The notes below the pieces were generated by a model, which was given only the letters and a program-made list of their open reading frames with translations, did no database searches and was not told the origin of the DNA. A program made the position numbers and the translations under genes. From Lutjanus erythropterus (lineage: Eukaryota; Chordata; Actinopteri; Lutjaniformes; Lutjanidae): DNA of 64,000 bases. Each line of letters begins with the position of its first letter. The first letter of the stretch is position 1. The DNA lies in the NCBI GenBank assembly GCA_020091685.1, contig CM034604.1, positions 4,949,820 through 5,013,819 on the forward strand, read 5' to 3'. Shown piece after piece: positions 21,961-34,099 of the stretch.

Positions 21961-22240
21961 AATGAAAGACATACTGATTGATTTTAGCCAAAAAAAAAAA
22001 AACAGCAAATCCATCTCAGACTGTTATAACAGACAACACAGTTGAGATTTTAAGTACCTACAAATACCTCAGTACAATCATTGAAGACAAACTGCAGGGA
22101 GATAACTGTGTGTCTTCCACTCCAGAGCACAACAAAGACTGTTTTTACTGAGGAGGCTAAGCTGTTTTAAAGTGGACAAAACAGTTATGACACCGTTTTA
22201 TAAATCTGTTATAACTCCTGTCATTTTGAAGGAAAAAAGT
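21960..22240 (+). mobile_element. LINE reverse-transcriptase C-terminal fragment
   Basis: Conceptual translation in broken frames resembles the thumb/C-terminal part of fish non-LTR reverse transcriptases: DFS(Q)K, VEILSTYKYLSTIIEDKLQG (cf. EYKYLGVHLDNKL), then a segment like LYFLRRLRSF. It has stop codons and indels. The clade is not resolved (CR1/L2/RTE-like). A dead 5'-truncated copy. Confidence 0.5.
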
Positions 22241-22257
22241 CAAAATTTTCTGATTTC

Positions 22258-22425
22258 AGTTTCTCTGAATAATTCTAGATGAATCTGATTGAAGTGGTTA
22301 TTATCCCACAGAAAAATACAGCTGCTAATATATGCAATCCTTACAGTTTACCACATGTGATGGCATGCATATTGATAAGTATACAAATAAATTTGAATTA
22401 AATTTCTGTCATGTTTTAAGGTGTT
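22258..22425 (+). repeat. Dispersed repeat B, copy 2
   Basis: Diverged copy of 3055-3225 in the same orientation (TGAATAATTCTAGATGAATC, GTGGTTATTATCCCACA, CACATGTGATGGCATGCAT). Confidence 0.6.
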
Positions 22426-22662
22426 TTTACTGTTTATTTCATACGTTAACAATTCAGTGTTAGCCTGTTAAGCAGCTAGTGTGGCTTCTAGCGCAGGCTG
22501 AGGCGATGTTGGACTAATGTTGTAATACTGAGGGACAGCCAAGAGAAACTGAGGGCATTAAACCTAATTTGAAGCCAACTAAACTAAACAACAAGAGCAG
22601 CAGGTCGTTTTGTTGTTGTACAGAACAGGTACAAGCTGGTTCTGTTCCGCGATTCTCGTCAC

Positions 22663-22688
22663 CTGTGTGTGTGTGTGTGTGTGTGTGT
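22663..22688. repeat. (GT)n microsatellite
   Basis: Uninterrupted GT dinucleotides. A shorter GT run lies at 23228-23242. Confidence 0.9.
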
Positions 22689-22939
22689 TTCTTGTTGTTG
22701 TGTTAATCGACCTGTTAGACATGTCCTGGAGATAACGACGTAGCTACATGTGAAAAAAGAAAAGGTCAAACCACAGGAATTCATTTGCATCACTGCTGAA
22801 TAGCGCCCTGCAGCTAGCTTGCTGGGACCATAAAGTTTCCCCGCCGGGCAGTGAGGTGAGATCCACAGATAAAGTTAAAGTTACTGCACCAACTGCTTCA
22901 TTTATCATGAATGTAGTAATTAGCAAAGCCAAAATAATG

Positions 22940-23145
22940 CTGGTAACACTGCATACTGCACTGTTGAGCCAACTTCAATAACTGCAGGGGAAATTACACC
23001 ACCAGGACAGCCCTACTGTAAACTTAGTACAGTGCCTTTGTAACTGCTATATGCACAGTACATTTCTTCTATGTATTCTATGCTGCAGTAGAATTGCTCT
23101 CTGGGGACAATAAATATGTATTGAATTTAATTAAACTGAATTCTA
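22940..23145 (+). mobile_element. LINE/SINE 3'-tail-like fragment
   Basis: CACTGCATACTGCACTGTTG, AACTGCTATATGCACAGTAC, and CTCTGGGGACAATAAATATG followed by T/A-rich DNA resemble the conserved 3' end of fish non-LTR elements (GGGACAATAAA tail). No coding part is retained. Confidence 0.4.
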
Positions 23146-24044
23146 CTCATGTAGTCATTTAGAAAAACACTGTATTACTGTCTCTGTGGGCTGTTGATTT
23201 TACAGTTCAGTAATTAGGTACCTGTAGTGTGTGTGTGTGTGCAGCAATATAACTGCAAATAAGCAGTACAGTGCATTAGAAACTGCCATATGAAATTAGA
23301 ATGAAATAAAAAAATCAAATGCATGAACTTGTTGTGAGAGTCACTGACTAAACTATCAATGCAACTTAAGTCTCACCTCCACGCTGGGACAGATTATAGA
23401 CAGAGGGCCCCTGGGTAAAGACAGATAAGAAGCCCCACCCCCGGACTATCCCCTCCCCTCCCTCTCTATCAGCCTCGCTCTGCAGATTACCAGAGAGGCA
23501 AAGGCATGGGGGGATTCACAGTATCACTAAAACACTTACTTTGTCTGTACTGAAGAAGGTTATCGACCTGGCCGACGGAGAAGCAGCAACGCCAGAACTC
23601 TCCAAAACTTTAAAGCCCCCGCGTGCAGGATTTGCTCATGAGCCGGTGGTGGCACAGAGAGCAGAAACCTTTGTCGTCGGAATCATTTGAAAGCTGCTGT
23701 AATCACATTAAGTCCCGCACACTGCGGCTGTGAAGGAGTTCAGGCAGCTCAGGGACTGGTTTTTGTTGTGTTGGTCTCAGTGGCAACTTCAAGGTTCCTG
23801 CAGGAGACGGTCTAATGATGAGATGAAATGATGAGTTTCTTTTTTTTCTTTTTCAAAGGCTTAGACAAAGAGAAGAAAGAAAAAAAAAGTTTGTTAGTGT
23901 GTTTCTTTTCAGGAGGGCTGCAGTGGTGGAAATGACTCACGGTGCCCTGAGGTATCCTTGTTATGATTTGGCAGTATACAAGCAAAATTGAACAGAATTA
24001 AATCTAAGTACAGTTTATTGTACTTTATTGTATACAGTATTTCC
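23146..24044. other. Gene-free stretch
   Basis: No supported exon. A C-rich block at 23400-23470 (AAGCCCCACCCCCGGACTAT) and A-rich runs near 23860-23890 are the only notable composition shifts. Confidence 0.45.
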
Positions 24045-24697
24045 CAGTGGTGGAAGGAGTACTGAAAATCTGTACTCAAGTACAATCACGCTGCTAAATT
24101 ATTACTCAATTACAAGTAAAAGTACTGGTGTTAAAAATGTATTTAAGTAAAAGTAAAAAGTATTCATCTCAAAAACTTCTCAGAGTATTAGTTACTTTTA
24201 ATTGTTGATGTCACAGTCACCTCTCCAAATTAGGGCAGCAAATTTTGTGCATCCAGAACCAATAGTTGAAAACACTAACAGTCGATAAATCATTTTTCAT
24301 TTATAAGATATAAAACACATTTATTTCATAATTTTCACTTTTTTCTGTTTGTGTCATTTTTCCCCCTTATTTTAAGTATGTTTGCTGCTGCAGTGTTTTG
24401 TTTTGATTTTCAGTTGTATGTCTTTGTTTTCTTTGTCCCGTTTGTGATCAGATCACCTGATTGGCTACTTAAATGCAGATGAAAGGTTTGGATATTAATT
24501 CAAATTGTACTCAGTACTCAACTATGGGTTTAAAAGTAACTGAGTGGATTACATCTTGTAATGCATACTTAAGTACAAGTAAATGCAGACTTGAAAATCT
24601 ACTCATATAAGAACAAGTCCCACCCCCGCCCGCAAAAAAAAAAATAAAAAATAGTTACAGTAATTTGAGTATTTGTAATTAGTTACTTCCACTCCTG
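24045..24697. mobile_element. hAT-type 'CAGTGGTGGAAGGAGTAC' MITE, 653 bp
   Basis: The left end CAGTGGTGGAAGGAGTACTG and the right end, reverse-complemented, CAGGAGTGGAAGTAACTAAT are the classic inverted termini of this abundant fish family. Flanks GTATTTCC (24037-24044) and GTATTTTA (24698-24705) agree at 6 of 8 positions, compatible with an aged 8-bp TSD. The interior is rich in AAGTAAAAGTACTG-like units. No transposase. Confidence 0.75.
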
Positions 24698-24822
24698 GTA
24701 TTTTAATTTTATTCTACTCTATACTGGACTACATTTCAGAGGGAAACATACATTTAACTCAGAAGTACAGTAAAGTTACTTTGCAGATGACATACAAATG
24801 ATATCATCACTTCTGATCTATA

Positions 24823-25423
24823 TACAGTACTGGTCCAAAGTTTGGTCGCACTTCTTATTCACTGTTTTAATTATTTATTTTTTGATAAGAAATTGTTCAG
24901 ATTATACCAGCAGTGTACAAAGCTGTCTCCAAAGCAAAAGGTGGCTACTATAAAAAATCTAAAATATCTAAAATAAGTGAAAAACGTTTGCAGACTTGTA
25001 GGTCAACAAGTGTGTAGGAGAGGACCACGAGTCAACAACAGACAGGAGAAAGATATACATTTTAATTTTGAACACATAGAAAAGAAAGTAAACACTAAAA
25101 ACATCAAAAATAACAAAATGAAAACAGAAAGAGCAGAAAATCTATCCAACAAGTTCACTGAAGAAATTCTCCAGAGTTGACATCCTTATCTCCTATTCTT
25201 ATTTACACACACACATGCACACGCACACACACGCAAACACCCACCTATATAATACATATAATTCATATTTTGTCTTGTTCTCACATGTTTTCCTTACTAC
25301 ATAATTCCAGATTTCATAGTTTTGATTTCTCCAGTATTAATGTACAATGTATACAAATAATAAAGATAAAGAAAAACAGTGAGTGAATGAGAAGGTGTGT
25401 CCAAACTTTTTACTGGTACTGTA
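24823..25423. mobile_element. Tc1/mariner MITE, ~600 bp
   Basis: The left end TACAGTACTGGTCCAAAGTT and the right end, reverse-complemented, TACAGTACCAGTAAAAAGTT, continuing into TGG, are the standard Tc1 MITE termini (TACAGTACCAGTCAAAAGTT), with TA on both outer sides. The interior has an imperfect CA microsatellite at about 25205-25240 and no transposase frame. Confidence 0.85.
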
Positions 25424-26400
25424 TATAATTCTATCATAATATAAAATATGATGCATGTCTGACTATAAGACCCAACGGCAGGTGTAGCTGCACCTCAAAC
25501 AGCTGTGACATTTTTCTCAAAAAAACAAAAAATCAGTTTTTGCATGAGAATATTCACAGTAGGCTGCAGCTCAGTATTATTTTAATATAGGTGATTAGTT
25601 GGTTGATTATTTTCGTGATCAATAGTTGTTTGCCTGCTTATATGCAGACCAGCTCCATCATTCATATCATGTCTACATTTTTGCCTTCAATACGTATTTA
25701 TGAATGCAGGACATTTACTTCTACTGTAGCATTTTTTTGAGACTTCCACTACATATACTTTTTTCACCACTGTCTTTCTGTGCAGACATGTTCAGAGTTA
25801 TCGGTAATATAAAATTCCAAACCCACAAGACAAGAAAATCCATGAAAATAGTATTTCCAGCTTTAAGGATAAAGATATTGTCTATGTGCAGCACGTTCTC
25901 TCCACAGTGCATGAATGCATTCGACATTGGTGTTGTGTAGTAATCATCTTTGTCCACAGTGGGGCAGTAGAGGTCTACTGAATGTAGACTTGTTGTAGAG
26001 GTCTAAATGTTCTCCAAACAAGAGGGAGCACAGTGACTAATGTACCAAACATCTTCATCATGCTGCTGCAGTTTCAACATCACAACATGTCTGAGTGTGT
26101 CGGGGTTATTTGTGAAGGGAAAGACAGAGCAGTGCGAGGTGAGGAAGACAACAGAATGTATAACCCAGTTTTATATATGGAGTGTCTCTGTTACAGGTAC
26201 CAGGCTGCAGCTTCCACAAACAGTTACATATGTCCTGAAATACAGGAAACAACAGAGAGATGAGACGTGGCCTGACTCTGCTGAATCCTCCACAGTTATA
26301 TTTATTCACGTATCTCAATTACAACACAGTCAATTTATTTTATACTGTTTGCATTAATTTTAGAGTTGCAGGCTACTCCAGCTCTAAAAATGGGCCTGCC
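25424..26400. other. Gene-free stretch with hAT debris
   Basis: 25565-25790 includes pieces such as TGATTAGTTGGTTGATTATT and CAGGACATTTACTTCTACTG that belong to the common 'AGTACTTCTTCCACCACTG' hAT group, without both ends. Frames of 70-105 codons at 26033-26357 have no recognised similarity and overlap one another. Confidence 0.4.
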
Positions 26401-26830
26401 TGGGAGTAAACTGACAAGCCAGATGGTTTGTTACACAGAACCATCTGGGAAGTCATCCTCAGAAACTGTTTGGAAAAGGGCAGGCACTTGGCAGGTGATT
26501 GGATAAGCCGTCTGTCAATCAGATCAAACCCTTGCAGAAGCCAGTCGGGAGAAGAGGGAAAACATCTTTTCCATGGAGAAATGACTTCAGTGTCGTTCTT
26601 TGCTTTTCTTTTAATGAATATAAATACTCTCCAATTCTGATGTAACTGATGCTATCATAGTATTTATGCTGACCTCTTCAGGAGCTGCCATTGTTTGTTT
26701 GAGATGAGGTACTTCCAAGGATGTTTCTTGCTGTCATCACACCTAAAACCACGCCCATAGCTGCCAGTAGTCCCTGCTAAGACGCTGACCACTTCTGGTG
26801 GGGACACAAACAGATAACTTGGAGCCGGGT
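26400..26830 (+). repeat. Dispersed repeat D, copy 1
   Basis: Matches 34100-34390 in order and orientation: CAGATGGTTTGTTACACAGA, ACCATCTGGGAAGTCATCCT, AAACTGTTTGGAAAAGGGCA, then CACACCTAAAACCACGCCCA and GCTGCCAGTAGTCCCTGCTA. Copy 2 is shorter in the middle. Unassigned family; no coding frame is shared. Confidence 0.65.
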
Positions 26831-27590
26831 AAGACTGACTGTCATAAATCCAGCTGTGTCACAAGGTAAGGTTGGGAGAGGTTTAATCAATCAGAAAAAT
26901 ATGTCCTATCCTGGTTCATGTATGTTTTAAAAAGTCTCTTGCATTAATCCATGACTGAGAGCTTCTCAGGTTCATTAAATTTCATGCTGGAATTTCTGGT
27001 TTTGACAAACTAGCAGCAAATTGGAGTCTGACCAGTGGTGGATTTTTCTCCCAAGGGGCCTATATGGAAAATTAGGGGAACATGTTTACGTGTCGCTCCA
27101 GTGTTCCAGGTCTTTATTTGTATTATAGTCTTTTGGAACTTGCTTAATTAAGGTAAGGTAAGGTACATAGTTTAGTGAATTTTTATTTATTATTTAATTA
27201 TAAACATTATCTTTTATGCTACAATTTGTTATGCTGAAAGACTAAAGTACGCAAAAATGACCACAGTGAGAGTGAAAGAAATCTGATACCACAAACCTTG
27301 ATAAGATGAGATCTTAGAGAAAAGAGGGATAAGAGTTTAGACATAAGAAAGTTATGAACACAATAAAACCTATTAGAAAATAACAAAGTGTACAGAACAT
27401 GTAAGAATAAATAATTGAAAATATGGTATTACATTTTTGCAAGTTTGAAATTTGCCATCTTGGGGCTATAACAGCTGACACATACCCTCCAGTTTGGACT
27501 GCAGGACTTTTACTTGTAGTGTTATGTCTTCATTGTGTGGTATTAGTGCTTTTACTTAAGTAAAGGATCATAATATTTTATCCAGCTCTC
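26831..27590. other. Gene-free stretch ending in a hAT right end
   Basis: 27480-27570 reads TTTTACTTGTAGTGTTATGT ... CTTTTACTTAAGTAAAGGAT, the right part of the common 'AGTGGAAGAAGTACTCAGAT' hAT group; the left end is not seen. Otherwise nothing supported. Confidence 0.45.
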
Positions 27591-27595
27591 CTCAC

Positions 27596-27797
27596 CTGTC
27601 TGCAGATCAGCTGATCTCAGTGTGAGGCTGAGTTCCAGTGTCACTATGTTCTCCACAGAAAGTTTATCATCTTCCTCTGATTGTTGTTTTATGTCAGGCT
27701 GATCAGGTCCAGCTTCTTTAACTCTGATCTTCTCTTGTAATGTTCTCCTCTCAAAACACCTTGTTTGTAGAGACTTCACTGAATTTGATGTCTCCAT
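27596..27797 (-). CDS. Orphan candidate first coding exon, unknown gene
   Basis: ATG at 27797 in a strong Kozak context (GACAATGG), open for 67 codons plus one base, then CAG|GTGAGG, a near-perfect splice donor at 27596/27595. The peptide starts METSNSVKSLQTRCFERRTL and is charged and Glu/Lys-rich, with DIKQQSEEDDKLSVENIVTL and LELSLTLRSADLQTG following. I do not recognise the family; it has the look of an N-terminal exon of a nuclear or zinc-finger-type protein, but that is impression only. No partner exon is evident downstream (below 27595 on this strand), so it may be a relic or a dispersed exon copy. Context is repeat debris. Confidence 0.35.
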
Positions 27798-28705
27798 TGT
27801 CGCAGCTGATGCATCAAACTCCTCAAATTATCTAAACATGCTCAGTGCTGTATTAACTGTCAGATGTAGATGGAGCCACTTGCTCTCTGCTGCCACCCAG
27901 AGGTTGGTTGTGTGTAAATCAGTATCATTCAAATGAATGCTGAGGCTGCAGGTCATGTGCATCTCATCAAGCTCTTATCTCTTGTATTGAGAGGACATGT
28001 ACCACTTCTAATGAGAGTCAAAGTGGGAAACACATGTAACTTAAGGCAACGTAAAACATTTTTAACAAAGCGTTTTGTTTACATTTTTACATTTTACTCA
28101 CTAACTACAGAATGTAAATATTTCAAGTCTTATTCAATTATTCTAGGATGCAGGTAGAGGTTGGACAGTGCCCTGGTTCCCAACCCAGGGTCCATGCCCC
28201 CCTTGAGGGGGCGTCAGGAATCACAGGGGGTCCCCAAGACCTTTTCTGCTCTGAGGTCCTCAAAATCAAATTTGTGCATGTCAACTAAAATCACAATTCC
28301 AGGGTTTGTACACCTTTTCCAAAGTTGAATTTATGCACTTTTCAAATATTTTCAAGCTTTTCCAGCACATTACAGCTGTGGTAAATGACATGTCTATGTA
28401 CAAAATGATTATTTCTCCTCTTTATAGCATTAAATCAGATGTTAATATACAGATGCAGGACAAATTAAAAGAAAACAAACTTTCATGTTTCAAATTGTGT
28501 CACTTGTTTCTAGGATTGTGAATTTTGTACATTCTCCTTGAATGATAGTTGAAAATGCTAACAATTGAATAAATGATTACTCATCAATAATTAATAAGCT
28601 ATAAAACACATTTTTTTTTTTTCTCTCTTTTTTAATATTTAAATTTAGTATTTAAGCTCTTATTTAAGTTTAATTTTAAGTTTCCTTATCCAATGAATGG
28701 CCTTG
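27798..28705. other. Gene-free stretch
   Basis: Contains CCCTGGTTCCCAACCCAGGG near 28171-28190, with AGGGGGCGTCAGGAATCACAG after it, resembling the terminus of a fish hAT-type element, and AT-rich DNA after 28300. No exon supported. Confidence 0.4.
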
Positions 28706-29269
28706 TGTCACAGCCCTGGCTGTGTCACTAGTTCCTCTGTTTTTCCTTGTCCTCTGTTTCCCTTTCCCCCGTCTGTCTCTGTGTGTCTGTGCTGTGGGTG
28801 TGGCAACTCCCTCACTCTCTTGGGTTCCTGATTGCGTCCATGTTACTCACCTGCTCCCTGCTGCTCACCTGAGATCCATCCAGTGATCAACCCTGCAAGT
28901 ATAAAACACCGGCTCTCCTCTCCAATCCTCCCCAGATCATTGTGTCTACCACAGTGGTACAGTTACGCTCAAGGCCGGTTACCTTGTTTATGCTAGTGAA
29001 GTTTTTGTGGATTCTTACCCTGTTTTTTCCGCTGACATTTGATCACCACCTACCTACCTACCTGCCTGTCCGTCCTTCTACCATACTTCCAGCCAGCCAA
29101 ACCCCTCCAACCTTGTCTACTCCCCTGCCATCAGCCCGCTCCCCTCTGCCTCCTTCCCCTGGATTTTCCACACTACAGCCACACCCACTATTTAAAAATA
29201 AAACCCCTTTTTGTCATTCTGCTTCTGAGTCTGTGTTCTGCGTTTGGGTTCTCCTAGTGGATTGTAACA
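28706..29269 (+). mobile_element. Solo LTR, Ty3/gypsy type
   Basis: Starts TGTCACAGCCCTGGCTGTG and ends GGATTGTAACA, about 564 bp. TATAAAACACC near 28899 and AATAAAACC near 29203 fit promoter and polyadenylation signals of an LTR. Flanks CCTTG (28701-28705) and CCTCG (29270-29274) suit a 5-bp TSD with one mismatch. No internal region adjoins it, so it is a solo LTR fossil of moderate age. Confidence 0.7.
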
Positions 29270-30600
29270 CCTCGCCAGACAAAACAATGTCAAATGAGGC
29301 ACAAGTTCTGAACTATCATTTCTAATCGATTAATTATCAGTTAATACATGTTTAATCGGTTAAATCCTTATTTACTAATTAATCAATTAATGATTAATTG
29401 TTTACGTTCTATGTACATATGTGAGCGCGTCCTCTGGCTGGGGGGCTCAGCTTTCCTTAGATACAAGTAAGGTGGGCTCCAAGGAAATAGGTTAGGAACC
29501 ACTGTCCAAGAGCCATCTATTGACCAGCCGTCACGCCGGCGCTTTTGGCCACGCCGAGCCAAACTGTACCACACTGAATTGCATTTCCATCATCGCTTTC
29601 AGTGCACTGAGCAGCACCAAGCCACACCCGAGGTGGACCTACTGTGGAGTGGGGCCAAAGTGAGCCCGACCCGTCTCCAAGCGGGCTGCGGTGACATCTC
29701 AGCTAACCTGTGATGAGCCTCCTTTCTCCCCCTTAAACGAGTGTGTGATGTGACACTCAGCTCATGTGTGTCCAGGAGAGCAGAGAGAAGACGTTTCATA
29801 AAGTCTCTTTATGCTCAGCTCTCTTTACTTTTGTAGCTCCTAACAGAATCTTTATCTTTTGAAATGTAGTTTCTCTCCTCTGTCGCAGTTTGAACTTTCA
29901 GGTATCTGCATCGGTCTCGTGTTAAGTTACTGCCGATTTAAAGCGTTTAAATAACGAAACAACAGGGGACTTTTATTGTGAAGAGTTTAAGGAAACGGTG
30001 TGCTTATCCAAGAGATATGACTGGTTTATCCACCGATTTACAGCCACTCGACTTGAGCTTCCTCCAGCTGGTCTTCAGTTAAAAGACACACCTTCAAGCA
30101 GGCAGCCCTGCTGTTATAGAAATGCAAACCCCTGTCACATTGGGCTGACGGGCCGAGTCAAACCGAGTCGAGCCAGGCCAGCTCTTTGTCTGACATGCTC
30201 CTATTATGCTAACTGCTAATGGAAAATATAAAGCTCTCATTCTAATGCAATTCTTATTTTCAGTTGATTATACACTAATGAAACCATAATATTATATTTT
30301 ATTTCTGACATAATGTGTCAATAGAGCACCCTAAATATTACACACTGGTCCTTTAAATTCTCTGCAGGCTGGGTACAGAATCTCTTGAGTGTCTGTACTC
30401 AGTGTTTAATGGTAGAAAAATAGGGTTTTATTATAAAGATGGTACTGAAAGTGAGTCAAGTGCTCTGCTAATTTGCCCTTCATATATAAATGAGGTGTGT
30501 AGGGCTGCATTCATTTCTAGAATGAGGTCAGGTCAAGCATCACTTACCTTTTTCCTTTGTAATCTGATCACATATAATCTATTACACATGCAGTAATCTG
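29270..30600. other. Repeat-rich stretch
   Basis: 29520-29560 has GCGCTTTTGGCCACGCCGAG with CCAAACTG after it, and 30145-30180 has GGGCCGAGTCAAACCGAGTC, inverted-looking GC-rich ends of a common fish MITE. CACACTGGTCCTTTAAA at 30342-30358 is another element end. GTAATCTGATCACATATAAT near 30557-30576 is a fragment related to the ankrd9-intron hAT. No exon supported. Confidence 0.4.
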
Positions 30601-31090
30601 TCCGCACGCAGGACGTCTGCCGTGTTGTCTGCAGCTCTCTTGATTTATTTATTTGTTCCCTCCTGGATCTCCCTCTGCAGCAGGACCTGGCCGTGAATCT
30701 TCCATATTTCAGCGTGACTGATCAGATTAGCTCGACTATTAAGATGGCTCTGATTAGAGCCGCAGCCTGTGATCACCTCTGGCTAAGCCTTTGATTGAAT
30801 TTGCATTTGGTGGGTGGTCAGCGGCGTGTTTCAGCTGTGACCACGTCCCTTTTTATCCCCACTAATTACACCCCTCTATTCTGACCAATTGAATTAAATG
30901 TCAGGATGAGGCGGCTCAACGAGCACTTTGGCACGCTGTGGAATATACTGCGGATCTGTCTGGGGGTGCTGATTTCAATGCAAAGTGGCTGTTTAATTCT
31001 CCCGCCAATTAAGCGCCGAGTGTGAAGGTCTGTCTGTGGGTACTGATCTGGGAGCAGTGTCTGTGTCTGTGATGACACAAGCACCATGTG
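30601..31090. promoter_or_regulatory. Candidate conserved noncoding element
   Basis: Non-repetitive block with mixed composition, no open frame, and clustered homeodomain-core motifs: GATTAG (twice), CTAATTACACC, CCAATTGAATTAAATG, GCCAATTAAGCG, plus ATGCAAAG. Such blocks stand out from the surrounding transposon debris and are typical of vertebrate developmental enhancers. Conservation cannot be tested here. Confidence 0.35.
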
Positions 31091-32056
31091 AGCCTTTGCT
31101 GAGGTTACAGCCAGTAAATATTACAGCAGTATATTTGTTTTTTCCTGCAAACATTCACCGCAAACACTCTGAAGGACCTTTTTATTTGGTCAAAAAGGAA
31201 GAGACATATTAAAAATGTATTCCTCTGCTGTTTACAGTGGAGTGAGCTATCTGCAAGGCTGAGCACGGGGACAAAAATGTCTCCTGTCCTTGCGGGATGT
31301 AGGAGTTCTCACCGAGAAAACAACAGCATCATTGGTCAGTGGTTATGTTCAGAGAAAGATCATAGTCTGTTGTATTCTAACACATCAAATATATGAAAGA
31401 CAATGAAGAAATCTGTGCATTATATGACCATATATAACAACAGTATAGACCACAGAGTCATAACTGTCAGACTCACCGCTACAGAGACTGTAGCCAGGTG
31501 TGAAAATGCATTGGATTAAAATTAAGCAATCAGAAAAGGTTTGATGGTATTGAATATTTTTCTGTTGGAGCATATTGCCTTTTATACATAAAATTTTATT
31601 TTTTAGATATAAATATTAGCATATCATAATATAATAATACATGTTGTAAATAAATAATGATAATAACAATAATGTAAAGAATAACAGTAAAAGGTGTAAT
31701 ATCATTATCAGAGGAAGATTTTTTTTTTTTTATCATATTTGTCATACTGCTTTTTAAAGCTAAAGTGATCAGATAAAATGGAAGTTACTGCTTTTTGCTT
31801 TGGTTTGATCCAGTTATTTTTGGACAGACAGAATACAGTAACTTCTCATTTGGAAGTTAAAGGTGGGGGGGACAGAACCACTGCAGGGGGGACACAGATG
31901 ACCAGAGAAGAAATGATTTATGTTTTTTATGTTCTATATTTATATCTGTACCCTTGTCGGTTGAATAGTTATGTTCATTTAGCATTTTCAAATGTGTTTT
32001 TAAATTCCTTTACGTACTATTCTATCATAATTTAGCTTTATTTATTGTGGCTTGCT

Positions 32057-32060
<4 letters not shown>
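31091..32060. other. Gene-free stretch
   Basis: AT-rich, no recognised element with both ends. A T11 run near 31718-31730 and GGGGGGGACAGAACC near 31865 are the only notable features. Confidence 0.4.

Positions 32061-32132
<72 letters not shown>
32061..32132. repeat. (AC)36 microsatellite
   Basis: Seventy-two bases of perfect AC dinucleotide, the longest simple repeat of the window, followed at 32220-32350 by imperfect ACAC/ATAC-rich DNA. Confidence 0.97.
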
Positions 32133-32134
<2 letters not shown>

Positions 32135-32699
32135 CTTAACTTTTATGCCTTAACCACAGGGTTGGTAGTCATATCTGTATTTTTGCAGCAGCAGTCATTT
32201 GTAATGTATATACCGTATGCATGACTATGTATACATATGCTATACATGTATTCATGTCCATATGCGCACATTCACACATGTACACACCCGCATGCACACA
32301 TACTTGCACACATACATTATACATCAGTATACACAGACAATACACATATACATCAGATCAGAGCACTGACTCATCAGCTGCACAGCCATCTTTGCAGGGA
32401 CACATAGAAAAATAAAAACAGAATTGTTGGACCAACTTTAAAAAAAGAAGAAAAAATTGGTATCACACAAATGAATTATGTTTTTTTTTTTTTAAAAGTT
32501 GGATGAACACAATTGCTTTAAGTCAGATGTACTTAATAATCTGTTTGCTTTCAAATCAGTAGTTTAAGTACGACTTAAATTTAAAGTGTCCCATTTTTCA
32601 GCTCAATATATCTTTATCCAAAGGTACAGGAACAGAATTTTTTTAACTTCATAGAGATAATATCTAACATTTTGATTGGCTCTAGTTTTCAAGCGTCAA

Positions 32700-33320
32700 A
32701 CCACCGCAGGACGGACGCTTCTTTCAAATCTGGCTTTTATCCAGTGGCAGGGGAGGCTGTTACCACAGGGCTGCGTTTGATATCAGTCAAACTGTGGGTC
32801 AAGTACAGGCTAACCTGTCACTGTCTGTGACGTTGGGACACCTAACAGGGATAACTGACGCTCACCGCAAAGTCACAAGCTATGCAGATTCTGTGGAGAC
32901 ATGAAGAGATGCTGCACATGTGAGCCCACAAGATGCGTCCCTCTGTATTTGCTTAGCATGGCTGATTGGGAAAGTTGCATTTAATTAAAACTTATTCGTT
33001 AATTTCAGCACATGCTAAAGATCTAACCTGTAACTTTGCACAGTCAGTCATTACAGCATTAATGAGAAAACTTTAGTGGGATTGTGAACATCACAGTCTG
33101 AAATCTGCCTGTGCAGCGGGATCAGCGTGTTCATAGTTTCTGGCGCTGAGGTTATGATTTGACTCAACACGTTGAAGGAAGTGTGTAAAAGCTACTGTGA
33201 AATCTGCTCCAGCCTGCCTGGAGGAAGTGCTGCCTCACCTGCAATAAAACATTTTATAACTTCTGGGTTTCAGTGGAGAGTTTTACTGTCCCATAACGCT
33301 CTAAATGTTGTTTTAACACA
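32700..33320. promoter_or_regulatory. Non-repetitive block, possible noncoding element
   Basis: Mixed-composition DNA without repeat ends or coding potential. 32960-33060 is notable: GCATGGCTGATTGGGAAAGT, TGCATTTAATTAAAAC, TTCGTTAATTTCAGC and GCATTAATGAG cluster homeobox-like cores. Weak call based on appearance only. Confidence 0.25.
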
Positions 33321-34095
33321 CCGGTCGCTCACAGAGGGGCACAATCCTGTAGAAATGAGGAAATATTCAAAATGTTTCAGTGAAAAAGTATCAAATATCT
33401 GTTTATCAGCATAACATATTAAGTTTTACTCAAAAATAAAACCTGGATCAGTTTACAATAAAATGTAAATCTTCCATTCTTGAGAATTGGGGCAAATCAT
33501 GTCTCACTTACTGGTTTCAAAAAGGCAGGAATACTCCTCAAGCACTGATAAACTTTATATTTTTTTGACAAACTCATTAAATAATATCACTATCAGATGT
33601 GTCTCAATCATAACACATCAAGTCTGTAGCTTTAATTATGGTTTAAAATGTGTATTTTGACTAGCATTAAGAGAAGCTTTAAAAAATAAAATGGCTGAAT
33701 GAAAAAATATATATTTTTCAGCATAATTGAAGTGTAAAACCCCCTCAAAATATGGTTTTGTCCCAGTTCTTAAGGATTATATGTGTTCATCCGCAAGCTC
33801 TGCACACCGCCTGATAAAAACAACCTGTAAAAATGTGTTCAGACTGAATGTAAAGCAGATTCTCATTTCTGGAGTCTGTGTTTGTTCACTGCAAACAGCC
33901 GATGAACCAACTATACAGGTGTCAGCTGTGGCAGTGTACACACCGGCTGTGTGCAGAGTGTGTCTGCGCTGTAATAACGTGACAGCCAGGAGAAGTCACA
34001 TCTCAGGATCCCCGCTTCCTGCAGTTATTTTCCACCAAACTCCTTGCTGTTTCCTCTGTTTCTGGGGAATGGAGTCAGAACTCGAGGAAGATTTT
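33321..34095. other. Gene-free stretch
   Basis: A 161-codon plus-strand frame starts at 33727 but runs into repeat D and has no recognisable domain, splice signals or composition of a gene. Confidence 0.4.
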
Positions 34096-34099
34096 TGCT

